DNA from: Halopseudomonas nanhaiensis
Lineage (GTDB): Bacteria > Pseudomonadota > Gammaproteobacteria > Pseudomonadales > Pseudomonadaceae
Assembly (NCBI RefSeq): GCF_020025155.1
Contig: NZ_CP073751.1
Span: 2,294,001 to 2,358,000, forward strand
DNA length: 64,000 nt
Direction: 5' to 3'
The notes under the pieces are model-generated. The model was not told the DNA's origin, did no database searches, and saw nothing but the letters and a program-made list of their open reading frames with translations. Positions 28,373 through 39,156 of the stretch are shown here, one piece after another. The first letter of the stretch is position 1. Each line of letters begins with the position of its first letter. Both the position numbers and the translations under genes were made by a program.

Positions 28373-28541
28373 TCACACAGGCGAGAGCGGTTAGAGCAAC
28401 TTTAACGGTGATCAGATTGCCAAACGGATTGACCCGACAGACTGGGCCGAGCTTTCAGTACACGGTCACCCCCGGCGCACCAGGCACACTACACGCTAAC
28501 GTATCGGGTAATACCGTCTCTCAATCAAGTCAGGAGTTGTG

Positions 28542-29462
28542 ATGTCGTACCATCTTCGTCCCGATCGCAAGGCACCCAGGGAGATCCTCCGCGTCGTCAG
28601 CAAGCGCCTGGGGAAGGCACGCTCTGCACTCACTGCGCCCAAGGGCGAGCGCGCCCGCGGCGTCCACCAGGCTCGCAAGCGTTTCAAGGAGATGCGTGCG
28701 GTCCTGCGCCTGGTGCGCAAACCCCTCGGCAAGGACTTTGACCGGGAGAACCAGCGTATCCGTGATGCGGCACGCCTGCTGTCTTCATCGCGAGACGTCA
28801 CCGCGATCGTCGAAAGCTGGGATGCCCTGGCAGCAACCGATACCGACCTGTTTCAACAGGCGCAACTGCGAGCCGTGCGCAAGCGTCTGGCCTCGCGCAA
28901 ACCAAGCCCCGCGAGCGGCTCGGAGGACGACGCGATCGTCGAAGCGCTTGCCGCAGTCGAGTCGCTCGAAGCAGACATGGCCAAATGGAGTTTGAAGCCC
29001 AGCGGGTTCGATCTGTACGTCGACGGTCTGCAAAGAACCTACCGTGACGGGCGCAAGGCGCTCTCCGTAGCCGCGAAGGACCCGAGCGCACACAACCTTC
29101 ACGAATGGCGCAAGCGCGTGAAGGATCACTGGTACCACACCCGACTGTTGCTGCTTGGCTGGCCGGAACACTTCAAGCTGCGCTGCGCCTTGCTCAAGGA
29201 ACTGTCGGAGATGCTTGGCGACGAGCATGACCTGGCCATGCTCTGTCTGCTGATGGAAGAGCAACCGGACCTGTTCGGCGACGAGACACAACGTGAGCGC
29301 ATCGGCGCGGCGATCGACAAGCGACGCGAGTTTCTGCAAAGCCGTGCGCTGCGGCTCGGGCGCCGGCTGTATGCCGAGTCGCCAAAGGCGCTGCGTAAAC
29401 GCTGGGAAAGTTATTGGCAGCTCACCCGGCGAGAGCGGCGGTCACAGACGTCAAAAAGCTGA
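28542..29462 (+). CDS. CHAD domain protein
   Basis: 306-residue soluble all-helical protein with the CHAD fold and its conserved histidines and basic residues (GVHQARKRFKEMRAVLRLVR; NLHEWRKRVKDHWYHTRLLL; EMLGDEHDLAMLCLLME). CHAD domains bind polyphosphate, often together with CYTH domains, which are absent here. ATG 28542 is chosen because AGGAG is 5 nt upstream. A thioredoxin gene follows after 28 bp, likely co-transcribed. Confidence 0.92.
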   Translation: MSYHLRPDRKAPREILRVVSKRLGKARSALTAPKGERARGVHQARKRFKEMRAVLRLVRKPLGKDFDRENQRIRDAARLLSSSRDVTAIVESWDALAATDTDLFQQAQLRAVRKRLASRKPSPASGSEDDAIVEALAAVESLEADMAKWSLKPSGFDLYVDGLQRTYRDGRKALSVAAKDPSAHNLHEWRKRVKDHWYHTRLLLLGWPEHFKLRCALLKELSEMLGDEHDLAMLCLLMEEQPDLFGDETQRERIGAAIDKRREFLQSRALRLGRRLYAESPKALRKRWESYWQLTRRERRSQTSKS

Positions 29463-29490
29463 ACGCTGGCCTGAAACAGGAGAATCGACA

Positions 29491-29838
29491 ATGGGAATGA
29501 ACCACACCTACACCGACAAAGAGCCAACTCGCGATGCTGTCGACGCGCGGAAAGGACCGGTCGTTATCGAATTCGGTACCGCGTGGTGCGGGCACTGCCG
29601 CGCCGCCCAGGACGCTATCGCAGCCGCCTTCGACGGTCACCCTGGCGTCGAGCATCTGAAGATCGAGGACGGCCCCGGCCGGCGCCTTGGTCGCTCGTTC
29701 CGGGTGAAGCTCTGGCCCACCCTGATCTTCATGCGTGACGGTGAGGAGGTCGATCGGCTGGTGCGGCCAGGCGAGGCCGGAGACGTCCGTAAGGCCATGG
29801 CCCGGATCGACAGCGGCTCTGACCCGTCTGTCGAGTAA
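29491..29838 (+). CDS. Thioredoxin-family protein
   Basis: 115-residue soluble thioredoxin-like protein. Active site CGHC in VVIEFGTAWCGHCRAAQD and the cis-Pro loop LWPTLIFMRDGEEVDRLV. The CGHC motif resembles PDI rather than CGPC thioredoxin, implying a more oxidising potential. Start at ATG 29491 with AGGAGA 7 nt before; an in-frame extension to 29293 overlaps the CHAD gene and is rejected. Confidence 0.88.
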   Translation: MGMNHTYTDKEPTRDAVDARKGPVVIEFGTAWCGHCRAAQDAIAAAFDGHPGVEHLKIEDGPGRRLGRSFRVKLWPTLIFMRDGEEVDRLVRPGEAGDVRKAMARIDSGSDPSVE

Positions 29839-30042
29839 ATGCTCTAATTGCGCTTTCGTTTTCCGCCCGTCTGGCACGGGCCTGACCAGGCGGTCGCAGG
29901 CCCAGCCGCCAAGGCAGTGCTCCAACGGAGCCGGAACTTCCCCCTCGCCGCTTCGTTCTCAGAGTCAGGCTCTGGCAGAGCCTCCCGAGTGTGATCCACT
30001 CGCATATCACTTCGAAAAAAGAACAACAATGAGGTGCCAATC

Positions 30043-31821
30043 ATGACTCGCAAGCCCTTCCTCGGTGCCGCTCGCGGCGCAGCCCTGAGCCTTGCAATCG
30101 CCAGTGCTGCGCTGGCCGGCGCAATCACTCTCCCCGCGAACGCTGCAGGCAACGACCGGCCGATCGCCGGCGCGATCAGCGGCGGCGGAGCCGCCATCGC
30201 CCAACAGAAGTACGACATCACCATTACCTCGTTCGATGGAACCGAGATCGCGATGACCCTCTACCAGCCGCGGCTGGAGCAGGGTCAACCTGCACCGCTA
30301 CTCATGTATAGCCACGGCTGGAGCGGCAGCCGCTCGACGGATCTGAGCGAGACTGACGCATTGACCGAAGCTGCGCGCAAGGCATGGGACTCGGGTTACT
30401 TCGTCCTGACCTTCGATCAGCGCGGCTTTGGCGACAGCGGCGGCCAGGCTAATGTTCAGGACCCGGACGTCGAGGGCCGCGACATTCAGGCGATGCTCGA
30501 CTGGGCAGAAGCCAATCTCGCGCCGCATCTGGCATATCTACGCGGCGACCCCCTGGTCGGGGGGCTGGGCGTCAGCTATGGCGGCGGCTTCCAGTTGGTC
30601 GGCTCCAGCGTGGACGCGCGGTTTGACGCGCTGGTGCCCGTCATCACCTGGCACGACCTGTCATACAGCCTGACCCCGGAAGGCGTACCAAAAACGGCAT
30701 GGCTATCGTTTCTCACAGGTGTTGCCGCGACGGATCAGGCGCCGTGGGTGACTCAGTCCTATGCCGAGTCGCTCTCGGGCACGGCCAGCGAGGCAGCGGC
30801 GCAGCGCCTGGCCGGCCACGGCCTGGGCGCGTACTGCCAACCCCGCAGCGACGGCGCTGGTACACCGGCTGTCGATGCGCTGTTCATTCAGGGCGTCAAC
30901 GACACGTTGTTCAACGCCAATGAGGCGACCTGGAACTTCAACTGCCTGCGTGAGGCCGGCAATGATGCCTACCTGCTGGTCACCAAGGGTGGGCACGTGC
31001 TGCCTGCGCTGCAGGACGGTTCAGGTGGCGGGCTGACGAACCTGGGTGGGCTATATAACGACGTGCAGTGTGGCGACACCCGCTACCGGATCGCCGACCT
31101 CTCCTACGACTTTCTCGACGCCAAACTGCGCAAGCTGCAGCGCAATGTGGACATTCCCCGGGTCTGCCTGACCCAGGGCAATGGCAAGAGTGTAGTCGCC
31201 GACGACATGCCTACCGGCGGCATGGAGGTATCGATGGACAGCGGCAATCTGCTCGTCGGCCCACCGTCGATTGACGTGATACTGAACCTGTTAGGCAAGC
31301 TTGATCCTGCGAGGTTGGCTGACGTCCTGAGCCTACTGTCAGCGGATACTGCCAGCCTGCTTACCAGCGCACTGACCGGGCTGGTCACGGTCGACCCGGA
31401 CCGCGTTACCGCGATCCTCACCGAAATGGTCGAAACCCTACCACCGGCACTGCTCGCCGATCTTGGCACGGCTCCTCGCTTCGTTCCGCTGTACCGAGCC
31501 AGCAGTGATCAGGTGCTGGCTGGCCTGCCGTTGGCGAATCTGACCATAGAAGGCGACGCTGCACTGGATCCCCGGGTGTTTGTCGGGGTGGGCGTCAAGC
31601 GTCGCTTCCGCCTGAGCCCTGAGCTGTTGGGCGATCAGATCCTGCCGCTGCGCGGGACCGGCGCGCGCGATACCGAACTGGTCGGTGTGAGCACCGAGCT
31701 GCGCTATGGCGATGAGGTCGGTCTGATGCTTTACGGCTTCCATCCGCAGTACACACTGGGTTTTTCGCGCGTACCCAGCGCGGTCAAGCTGACCGGCAAC
31801 GTACAGTTGCCATTGCACTGA
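30043..31821 (+). CDS. Secreted alpha/beta-hydrolase (CocE/S15-like)
   Basis: 592-residue exported hydrolase. Signal peptide ([20 protein letters not shown]), then an alpha/beta-hydrolase core: [36 protein letters not shown] and the nucleophile elbow Ser178 in GVSYGGG, as in CocE/X-Pro dipeptidyl-peptidase-like enzymes. A long C-terminal region (about 350-592) has no motif I can name and may be a beta-rich accessory domain. Start ATG 30043 has GAGG 8 nt upstream; GTG 30034 is the alternative. Substrate (ester or peptide) unknown. Monocistronic. Confidence 0.82.
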   Translation: MTRKPFLGAARGAALSLAIASAALAGAITLPANAAGNDRPIAGAISGGGAAIAQQKYDITITSFDGTEIAMTLYQPRLEQGQPAPLLMYSHGWSGSRSTDLSETDALTEAARKAWDSGYFVLTFDQRGFGDSGGQANVQDPDVEGRDIQAMLDWAEANLAPHLAYLRGDPLVGGLGVSYGGGFQLVGSSVDARFDALVPVITWHDLSYSLTPEGVPKTAWLSFLTGVAATDQAPWVTQSYAESLSGTASEAAAQRLAGHGLGAYCQPRSDGAGTPAVDALFIQGVNDTLFNANEATWNFNCLREAGNDAYLLVTKGGHVLPALQDGSGGGLTNLGGLYNDVQCGDTRYRIADLSYDFLDAKLRKLQRNVDIPRVCLTQGNGKSVVADDMPTGGMEVSMDSGNLLVGPPSIDVILNLLGKLDPARLADVLSLLSADTASLLTSALTGLVTVDPDRVTAILTEMVETLPPALLADLGTAPRFVPLYRASSDQVLAGLPLANLTIEGDAALDPRVFVGVGVKRRFRLSPELLGDQILPLRGTGARDTELVGVSTELRYGDEVGLMLYGFHPQYTLGFSRVPSAVKLTGNVQLPLH

Positions 31822-31830
31822 ACCCCGTCC

Positions 31831-31858
31831 GACCCACCGGCTTCGGAGACGGTGGGTC
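31831..31858 (+). terminator. Hairpin after secreted hydrolase gene
   Basis: Perfect 9-bp stem GACCCACCG / CGGTGGGTC with a 10-nt loop starting 10 nt after the stop codon. No T-tract, so termination is uncertain. Confidence 0.45.
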
Positions 31859-31960
31859 GCCGGTGCTCCTGCAACGGGCGATCCGGGCAAGGCCGACGAG
31901 GTAGAGAAACGGCAGCCCGGGCCGATAGCAGCCTATGCATGCCCACTGTCAGAGATCGCC

Positions 31961-33274
31961 ATGTTCAATCATCAGTTGAAAAAGCAATTGCAGAACCAGG
32001 AAGCGGAGTTGTTCATGGCACGGCAGCTGGCAGACCAGATGAATGCCCATGCCCTGCTCATCGAGCTCGATGCGCAGGTCCGGGTGACCTCGGTCAACGA
32101 CAACTTTGCCCGCGCACTTGGTTATCGGGCCGACCAATTGCAGGGCCGCCCCCTGTCCGAACTGGTCCCTTCCTACGTGGCGAAGCTCCCCTGCTTCCAC
32201 AATTTCCGCGCCGCGATCGCCCGATTCGAACCCATCGCCGACGACTACCGCTACATTCACAGCAACGGCAGTCTGGTCTGGCTGCACATCGACTGGTTCC
32301 CGTTGCGCGATCAGAACGGCCGGCTGCAGTCGATCAAGGGGCATGCGCGGGAGGTGACTCGGGACATCCAGAGCGGGAAGGAAAACGAGGAGTTCATCAA
32401 GGCGCTCATCCGCTCGACAGCCGTCATCCAGTTCAAGCTGGACGGGACCATCATCACTGCCAACGAGCAGTTCCTGCAGGGGATGGGCTACTCGCTTCAG
32501 CAGATCGTTGGCAAACATCACAGCATGTTCTGCACCCCGGCGCTGAGTTCGTCACAGGAGTACAAGTCCTTCTGGCAGACCCTCAACCGCGGCGAATACA
32601 TCTCCAGCCGTTTTCAACGGATTGACAGTCGCGGCCGCGACGTGTGGTTGGAGGCCAGCTATAACCCGGTCTACGACGCCGAAGGCAATCTGTACAAGAT
32701 CGTCAAGTTCGCCAGCGTCGTCAGCGACCAGGTGGCCCGGGAAGAGGAAGTCAGGGAGGCGGCGCGGATCGCCTATGACATTTCCCGACAGACCGATGCG
32801 AGCGCAGAACGCGGTGCAGCGGTGGTCAAGGACACTGTGGTGACCATGGAACGCGTCGCTGCAGAGGTTGAGTCGGCGACCCACAGTATCGAAGCGCTGG
32901 GCAAGCAATCATTGCTGATCAACTCGATCGTACAGACCATCAGCGGCATCGCCGCGCAGACCAACCTGCTCGCGCTCAATGCGGCCATCGAGGCGGCGCG
33001 GGCCGGTGAACAGGGACGCGGTTTCGCCGTGGTAGCGGACGAAGTGCGTCAACTCGCTGGTCGGACCAGCGCAGCCACCGAAGAGATCGTCAGCGTGGTG
33101 GAAAAGAACCGGACGCTGGCCGATGAAGCGGTCCGGGACATGTCGACCAGCCGGGAGCAGGCTGCTCAGGGTCTGGCCCTGGCCAGTCAGGCCGGTACCG
33201 TCATCGTGGAGATCCAGACGGGCGCCAAGCAAGTGGTAGGCGCGGTCCAGCGTTTCGCCAACGAGCTCAGCTGA
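31961..33274 (+). CDS. Soluble PAS-PAS chemoreceptor, BdlA-like
   Basis: 437-residue cytoplasmic receptor with two PAS domains (about 20-140, [20 protein letters not shown]; about 150-265, [20 protein letters not shown]) and a short MCP signalling domain with tip [20 protein letters not shown]. No membrane helix. Length and order match BdlA, which in Pseudomonas aeruginosa links c-di-GMP and nutrient or redox signals to biofilm dispersion; orthology is inferred from architecture only. Monocistronic, followed by a 10-bp-stem hairpin. Confidence 0.88.
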   Translation: MFNHQLKKQLQNQEAELFMARQLADQMNAHALLIELDAQVRVTSVNDNFARALGYRADQLQGRPLSELVPSYVAKLPCFHNFRAAIARFEPIADDYRYIHSNGSLVWLHIDWFPLRDQNGRLQSIKGHAREVTRDIQSGKENEEFIKALIRSTAVIQFKLDGTIITANEQFLQGMGYSLQQIVGKHHSMFCTPALSSSQEYKSFWQTLNRGEYISSRFQRIDSRGRDVWLEASYNPVYDAEGNLYKIVKFASVVSDQVAREEEVREAARIAYDISRQTDASAERGAAVVKDTVVTMERVAAEVESATHSIEALGKQSLLINSIVQTISGIAAQTNLLALNAAIEAARAGEQGRGFAVVADEVRQLAGRTSAATEEIVSVVEKNRTLADEAVRDMSTSREQAAQGLALASQAGTVIVEIQTGAKQVVGAVQRFANELS

Positions 33275-33287
33275 TACGTGCGCAACC

Positions 33288-33318
33288 GCTGAAGGTGATG
33301 CGTCACAGCACCTTCAGC
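33288..33318 (+). terminator. Hairpin after BdlA-like gene
   Basis: 10-bp stem GCTGAAGGTG / CACCTTCAGC, 11-nt loop, 14 nt after the stop. No T-run follows, so it is a possible terminator or 3'-stabilising structure. Confidence 0.45.
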
Positions 33319-33378
33319 AGGCCGACGGATATTCCTGCAAAACTGTCCCACTGGTGAACTTTTACACGCTGCAACGGC

Positions 33379-33390
33379 CCTATCGATAGG
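33379..33390. promoter_or_regulatory. 12-bp palindrome upstream of RND operon
   Basis: Perfect palindrome CCTATCGATAGG, 43 bp before the adaptor ATG in the 159-bp gap. It could be a dimeric repressor site; no regulator gene adjoins. Confidence 0.35.
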
Positions 33391-33433
33391 CATCTGAACG
33401 CCCCTTGCCCACCGCCTTCGATAAGGATCATGG

Positions 33434-34510
33434 ATGTCACTTACGAACGTCTCCGCTTTCCGGCTGTTGTGTCCCCTGATTGTCTGTTCTGCGCTCGCGA
33501 CCGGTTGTTCCTCGGAGGAAGGCCCGGCCGACGCACCTCCCCGTGTAGCCCTGGTGCAATCCCTTCAGCCAGCCGATGCCTCCAGCGGTCCGCTGCGCTT
33601 TGCTGGCGTGGTGCGCAGCGCGGAGTCTTCGCAGCTCGCTTTCGAGGTCCCCGGACGCGTCGAGCGGTTTCTGATCGACGAGGGCGGGCAGATCGAACGT
33701 GGCCAGCCACTGGCCGAGCTGGACAGCACCGACTATCAACTGCAGCTGCGCGAAGCCGAAGCACGGGTGGCACAGCTGGAGGCTGATCTGGCGCGCAAGC
33801 GGACGCTTCAGACTGAGGGCATCCTTGCTCCGGCGGCTGTCGAGCAGCTGCAGGCGCAGGTCGTTTCAGCTCAGGTTGCACGCGACACCGCCCGGCGCAA
33901 TCTCGGACATGCCACATTGAAGGCCCCCTTTCCCGGCACCGTCGCCGCGCAACTGGTCGAGCCACAAATGGTCGTTTCAGCCGGTACGCCTGTGCTGTCG
34001 ATCCAGAGCGACGGCCCAATCGAGGTGCGTGTCGATCTTCCGGAGACGGCGGCCTCCGCGCTGCCGCTCGACCGGACACTGCAGGCCGAAGGCGAACTGG
34101 TCACCTCCGGAGCCAGCATCGAACTGCGCTACAAGGAGCACAGCACCCAGCCCTCCCCCGGCGGGCGCACCTACCAACTGGTACTCCAGGGCGAGCCGCC
34201 GGCGGGGCACACCCTGCTCCCGGGGATGGCCGTGCGGGTGCGCCTGAACCGGCCTGCTGCGCAGGAAACCGACGAATCCCAAGGGTTTCGCGTACCGCTC
34301 TCGGCGTTGATGAGCTCCCCCGCTGGCGATCACTTCATCTGGATAGCCGTTGATGGCCAGGCGCAACGACGCGACGTGGAGGTAGTCAGCCTGCACGAGG
34401 AGTACGTGGTCATTCGCGGTGAGCGTCTTGAACGAGGGAGCGCGGTCATCGTAGCCGGAGGTAGTCAGCTCTCCGACGGACTCAGCGTCCGCGCGCAGGA
34501 GCGTCGCTGA
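33434..34510 (+). CDS. RND efflux periplasmic adaptor, lipoprotein
   Basis: 358-residue adaptor with a lipoprotein signal (lipobox ATGC, Cys25). Lipoyl half 1 (VVRSAESSQLAFEVPGRVER), alpha-hairpin (about 90-150), lipoyl half 2 (ATLKAPFPGTVAAQLVEPQM), then beta-barrel (VRVDLPETAASALPL) and MP domain. Closest in feel to MdtA/MexH/VexC-like adaptors. ATG 33434 has AGGA 6 nt upstream. First gene of a three-gene operon with permease (4-nt gap) and OprM-like channel, so it is a self-contained exporter. Confidence 0.92.
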   Translation: MSLTNVSAFRLLCPLIVCSALATGCSSEEGPADAPPRVALVQSLQPADASSGPLRFAGVVRSAESSQLAFEVPGRVERFLIDEGGQIERGQPLAELDSTDYQLQLREAEARVAQLEADLARKRTLQTEGILAPAAVEQLQAQVVSAQVARDTARRNLGHATLKAPFPGTVAAQLVEPQMVVSAGTPVLSIQSDGPIEVRVDLPETAASALPLDRTLQAEGELVTSGASIELRYKEHSTQPSPGGRTYQLVLQGEPPAGHTLLPGMAVRVRLNRPAAQETDESQGFRVPLSALMSSPAGDHFIWIAVDGQAQRRDVEVVSLHEEYVVIRGERLERGSAVIVAGGSQLSDGLSVRAQERR

Positions 34511-34513
34511 CCC

Positions 34514-37500
34514 ATGGACTTCGCGCGCTACGCCATTTACAAGCCGGTCAATGTCTGGCTTCTGGTCCTGTTGTGCCTGGTTGGCGGCACCATGGCGTTC
34601 TTTGAAATGGGGCGTCTGGAAGATCCCGAGTTCACCATCAAGCAGGCTATCGTCAACCTCCAGTATCCGGGCGCCACGGCGCTGGAGGTCGAGCAGCAGA
34701 TCACCGAGCCGCTGGAAACCGCTATCCAGCAGATGACGCAGGTAAAGGAGATCCGCTCCCGATCCATGCCCGGGATGTCGGAGATTCAGGTCGAAATTCA
34801 GGATCGCTACACCGGTGACGAGCTCGAGCAGATATGGGATGAGCTGCGCAACAAGCTGGACGGCGCCCGCGGCGATCTGCCGCCGGACGCGCCGCCGCCT
34901 GTCGTCAACGATGATTTCGGCGACGTATTCGGCGTGTACTACGCGCTGACCGGTGAGGGCCTGACGCTGCGTGAACTGCACGACACGGCCAAGTCCCTGC
35001 GGCTGGCACTGCTGACCACCGAAGGCGTCGGTCAGGTGGAGCTGGCAGGGGAGCAGGAAGAGCGCATCAGCGTGCTGGTCGATGAAGCCCGCCTGGCTGC
35101 CCTGCGCCTGTCGCCGGAAGAGATCGTCGCTGCGCTGGCGGACGCGGATGCGGTGGTGGACGCGGGTGGGGTGCCCGCAGGTGAACTGTATGTGCGGCTG
35201 CGCCCCAGCGGAGACTTCAACACACTCGACACCCTGCGCGCGCTCCCGGTAGGACGCGGTCAGGCCACCGTCAGTCTCGGCTCGATAGCGACCATCGAGC
35301 GCGGCTATGCCGAGCGCCCTGCACAGATTGTCCGCTTCAATGGCGAGCCGGCCATCACCCTGGGCATAAGCGGTATTTCCGGCAGCAACATCGTCGAGGT
35401 CGGACAGCGAGTCGAAGCGACCATCGAGGCCGAAACCCCGAACATGCCGCTGGGCGCGACCCTGCATCCGATCTATCAACAGCACCGGGTGGTCGACGAT
35501 TCCGTCAACAGCTTCGCGCTCAACGTGTTCCTCTCGGTGGGCATCGTCGTTGGCGTTCTCTGCCTGGCGATGGGCCTGCGTGCCGGGCTGGTGATCGGCG
35601 CCGTGCTGTTTCTCACAGTACTCGGGACGCTGCTGGTCATGTGGATCGGCGGCATCGAGCTGGAACGCATCTCCCTCGGAGCACTGATCATTGCCATGGG
35701 CATGCTGGTGGACAATGCAGTAGTGGTCTGTGACGGCGTACTGGTGCAACGCCAGCGCGGGCTGAGCGTTCTTGAGGCATCCCGCAAGACCCTCGAGCAG
35801 ACGCAGATTCCACTGCTGGGATCGACGATCATCGGCATCCTGGCCTTCGCAGGCATCGGATTGTCGCAGGACACCACCGGCGAGTTTCTCTTCTCGCTGT
35901 TCTACGTCATCGCGGTTTCGCTGCTGCTCAGCTGGATCATCGCCCTGCTGGTGGTCCCCCTGCTGTGCGAGCTGCTGCTAGGCAATCGCTCTGACGCCGA
36001 GGCTGACGGGGCTGAGAGCTACTCCGGCCCGCTGTATGATCGCTTCCGGACGGTCGCCCGGTTCGTCCTGCGGTTTCGTCTGATAACCGTGGTCGCGCTG
36101 GTGCTCATGACAGTGGCCAGCGGCTTCGCCTTTTCCCGTCTGCCGCAGAGCTTCTTCCCGCCCTCAAGCACACCCTTGTTCTACGTCACCGGATTCCTTG
36201 CGCAGGGCACACACATTCGGGATACCAGCCGAACAGCGGAAGACGTGCGCAGCTTCGTCCAATCCTTTGATGGCGTCACCGACGTATCGACCTTTGTCGG
36301 CGCCGGTGCGTCGCGGTTCATGCTCACCTATACGCCAGAACAACCGAACTCGTCGCTGCTGCACCTGCTGGTGCGCGTGGAGGATGCAGAAGCCATCGGA
36401 TCTCTGGTACGGGAGCTCAACCAGCAACTGCCGAGCCGTTATCCCGCGATGGACGTCGCGGCGACACAATTTCTGTTCGGGCCGAACCCGGAGGCCAAGC
36501 TCGAAGCCCGCATCAGCGGGCCGTCCATCGAGACGCTGCGAGAGCTGGCCGAGACCGGTGTTCGCCTGCTGGAAACCGAAGGTCAGGTCATCAATGTGCG
36601 GTATGACTGGCGCGAGCGTGTCTCGGTCCTTCGGCCGCTGCTGGATCTGGACCGCCTTGCCGAGGCCGGGCTGACCCGGCAATCGGTGGCGCGGTCGCTG
36701 GCAGTCGCCAGCGAAGGCTCGCAGGTCAGCCTGTTCCGCGAAGAAGACGAGCTGATTCCGATCCTGCTACGCGCCAGTGCCGAGGATCGACTGCAGCCGG
36801 ACGGCCTGTTGCAGCGGTTGATCTGGAGCCCGGCCAGCGGCAGTTATCTGCCTCTGGCGCAGGTAGCCGATGGCGTCGAGGTTCAACCACAGGACACCCT
36901 GATTCGTCGCTTCGATCGTCAGCGCACCATCGGCATACGTGCAGAACCGCGCGATGGGGAAAACACCAACGCCGCCTTCCAGCGCATCCGCCCGATCATC
37001 GAGTCGATCGATCTGCCGCCTGGCTATACCCTCGAATGGGGCGGTGATCACGAGCAGTCTAGCGAGGCGCAGGCGGCTCTGATCGGCACCATCGCCCTGC
37101 CCTATCTGGGAATGATGCTGATTACCGTGCTGCTGTTCGGGCGTGTACGCCAGCCATTGATGATCTGGGCGGTGGTACCGATGTCGATCATTGGGGTCAG
37201 CGTTGGCCTGCATCTGGCCGGACAGTCCTTCGGCTTCATGGCGCTGCTCGGGCTGCTCAGTCTGACCGGCATGCTGATCAAGAATGCGGTGGTGCTGGTG
37301 GACGAAACCGACCGGCAGATCGCCGAGGACGTGCCGCGCATGACGGCCATCGTGGAAGCCTCCGCCTCGCGCCTGCGCCCGGTGGCGATGGCCGCCGGTA
37401 CCACGGTGCTGGGCATGGTGCCGCTGCTGTTCGACCCGTTCTTCGCCAACATGGCCGTCACCATCATGGGCGGGCTGAGTTTTGCCACGGTGCTGACGTT

Positions 37501-37561
37501 GCTCGCGGTGCCATGCCTGTACGCAATATTGATGCGGGTGCGCCAGGAGGAAACGGCATGA
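34514..37561 (+). CDS. RND efflux permease (TriC/MexW-like)
   Basis: 1015-residue HAE-type RND pump. N-terminus MDFARYAIYKPVNVWLLVLL, then FFEMGRLEDPEFTIKQAIV and YPGATALEVEQQITEPLE, a signature of the short-loop TriC/VexF/MdtB-related branch. TM4 reads GALIIAMGMLVDNAVVVCDG with a proton-relay Asp. Adaptor upstream (4-nt gap), outer-membrane factor downstream (ATGA overlap). Likely exports lipophilic drugs or metabolites; substrate unknown. Confidence 0.94.
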   Translation: MDFARYAIYKPVNVWLLVLLCLVGGTMAFFEMGRLEDPEFTIKQAIVNLQYPGATALEVEQQITEPLETAIQQMTQVKEIRSRSMPGMSEIQVEIQDRYTGDELEQIWDELRNKLDGARGDLPPDAPPPVVNDDFGDVFGVYYALTGEGLTLRELHDTAKSLRLALLTTEGVGQVELAGEQEERISVLVDEARLAALRLSPEEIVAALADADAVVDAGGVPAGELYVRLRPSGDFNTLDTLRALPVGRGQATVSLGSIATIERGYAERPAQIVRFNGEPAITLGISGISGSNIVEVGQRVEATIEAETPNMPLGATLHPIYQQHRVVDDSVNSFALNVFLSVGIVVGVLCLAMGLRAGLVIGAVLFLTVLGTLLVMWIGGIELERISLGALIIAMGMLVDNAVVVCDGVLVQRQRGLSVLEASRKTLEQTQIPLLGSTIIGILAFAGIGLSQDTTGEFLFSLFYVIAVSLLLSWIIALLVVPLLCELLLGNRSDAEADGAESYSGPLYDRFRTVARFVLRFRLITVVALVLMTVASGFAFSRLPQSFFPPSSTPLFYVTGFLAQGTHIRDTSRTAEDVRSFVQSFDGVTDVSTFVGAGASRFMLTYTPEQPNSSLLHLLVRVEDAEAIGSLVRELNQQLPSRYPAMDVAATQFLFGPNPEAKLEARISGPSIETLRELAETGVRLLETEGQVINVRYDWRERVSVLRPLLDLDRLAEAGLTRQSVARSLAVASEGSQVSLFREEDELIPILLRASAEDRLQPDGLLQRLIWSPASGSYLPLAQVADGVEVQPQDTLIRRFDRQRTIGIRAEPRDGENTNAAFQRIRPIIESIDLPPGYTLEWGGDHEQSSEAQAALIGTIALPYLGMMLITVLLFGRVRQPLMIWAVVPMSIIGVSVGLHLAGQSFGFMALLGLLSLTGMLIKNAVVLVDETDRQIAEDVPRMTAIVEASASRLRPVAMAAGTTVLGMVPLLFDPFFANMAVTIMGGLSFATVLTLLAVPCLYAILMRVRQEETA

Positions 37562-39036
37562 TCCGTCGCATCTGCTTCACGCTGGTGTCATCTGTCCTGA
37601 GTCTGTATCTGGCAGGGTGTTCGACTGCGCCGCAACATGAGACCCCGCAGCTGCCGCCCGACTGGTTCCACGCCAGCGAGCGCGCGTCGCTTGAACCGAC
37701 GGCCCTGGCACGCTGGTGGGATCGATTCGATGATCCGCAGCTCACGGCAGCGGTTACACGGGCGATGGAGGCCAACTACGACGCACAGCTGGCTATGCTT
37801 CGCATCGAGGCTGCCCGGGCGCAGTTTCGACAGGCCCGCGCGGGCCTGTTTCCGGTCCTCGACCTGCCCGGTTCGGCCAGTCGACAATGGATCGATGTGG
37901 ATCCGCCGGCAGCCGCCCGTGAGCAACTCCAGCAGTTCGACCTCGATCTCGACGAGGGCGTCTCGATCGACATGTGGGAGTTGGCTCTGCAAGCGAGCTG
38001 GCAGGTGGACCTGTTCGGAGCCAATCGGGCACGGACGCAGGGTGCCCGCCAGCAGGTACGCGCAGCGCAGGCAGAGTCGATCGCAGCGCGACTGAGCGTT
38101 GCTGGCGGCGCAGCGCAGGGGTATATCCGTATCCGTTCCATGCAGGCGCAACTGGCGCTGCTTGAAGAAGGCGAACAGGTCGCCGGGCAGTTCGCGCATA
38201 TCTCCCGAATGCTGTTCGAAGCCGGAGAGGTTACCCGGCTGGACGTCGAAGCGAGCGCTGCAGAACGCGAATCGATAGTCGCGCAGCGTCATCAGGCACA
38301 AGCCGCCCTGGCGCAAGCGCAGCTGGCCCTGGATACGCTGCTTGCTGTGCCCCCGGGCACGACTGCCGCACGGATGCGCGGCGGCGCGGGCGCAATCATC
38401 CCAATCGCCGACGAAGCCATTGCACCTGGCCAACCGATCGATCTGTTGCGCCGGCGACCTGACCTGATTGCCGCCGCGGCGGGCCTGCAGGGCGCGGACC
38501 TGCAAAGCCTGGCGGCACGCCGGGACCTCTTCCCGCAGTTATCCGTGCAGGCAGCGGCAGGCCGCTCGGGCCTCGCCGTGGGCGATGCTGTTTCATCTGC
38601 CTCCAATTTCGCCCGCATCGGTGCGACCTTCGCCCTGCCACTGCTGGACTACTCGCGCCGGCAGGCGGCAATAGCCCAGGCAGACGTCACCGGCGAGCAG
38701 GCTTATCTGGCTTTCCAGCAGGCGATCGCCGAGGCGCTGGAGGACGTCGAGGGAGCATTGGTCGACGTTGAAGGGCAACGCCGTCGTCAGAGGGCATTGC
38801 AGCGCACTCTCGCACACCGGGAACGGGCCCAGGCCCTGGCTCATCGCAGTTATGAACTCGGCGAAGCGAACCTGGCAGAGGTACTCGATGCGCAACGTGG
38901 GGCACTCGAAACGCGACGCCAGGTGGTCGAAGCACGGGCAGCTCTGGCCACCGCGCAGGTCGCGCTGTATCTCGCCCTGGGGGGTGGTTGGCAGGGGCCG
39001 GAACCCGGCACTGCAGCCGCGAGTGCGAGCCGATAA
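37558..39036 (+). CDS. OprM/NodT-family outer-membrane efflux lipoprotein
   Basis: 492-residue outer-membrane channel. Lipoprotein signal with LAGC (Cys21) and two OEP repeats (LTAAVTRAMEANYDAQLAML; RRPDLIAAAAGLQGADLQSL). ATG 37558 is chosen: AGGAGG 7 nt upstream, lipobox in the right place, ATGA overlap with the permease stop. Completes the tripartite pump encoded at 33.4-39.0 kb. Confidence 0.93.
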   Translation: MIRRICFTLVSSVLSLYLAGCSTAPQHETPQLPPDWFHASERASLEPTALARWWDRFDDPQLTAAVTRAMEANYDAQLAMLRIEAARAQFRQARAGLFPVLDLPGSASRQWIDVDPPAAAREQLQQFDLDLDEGVSIDMWELALQASWQVDLFGANRARTQGARQQVRAAQAESIAARLSVAGGAAQGYIRIRSMQAQLALLEEGEQVAGQFAHISRMLFEAGEVTRLDVEASAAERESIVAQRHQAQAALAQAQLALDTLLAVPPGTTAARMRGGAGAIIPIADEAIAPGQPIDLLRRRPDLIAAAAGLQGADLQSLAARRDLFPQLSVQAAAGRSGLAVGDAVSSASNFARIGATFALPLLDYSRRQAAIAQADVTGEQAYLAFQQAIAEALEDVEGALVDVEGQRRRQRALQRTLAHRERAQALAHRSYELGEANLAEVLDAQRGALETRRQVVEARAALATAQVALYLALGGGWQGPEPGTAAASASR

Positions 39037-39156
39037 CGCTGCGATCCGTCTGGCGCCGGCCCGCTCGGTCTCGACGCAGGGGAGCTAATCGGGCCACCGG
39101 GCGGTCTCTGTTTCAAGCACATCTCCTGCGCCGTCACGCTCTGCCGGAACACCACA

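Noticed and set aside
33977-35749. 590-codon minus-strand frame opposite the RND adaptor and permease
   Set aside because: Spans the junction of two conserved genes on the other strand; no motif.
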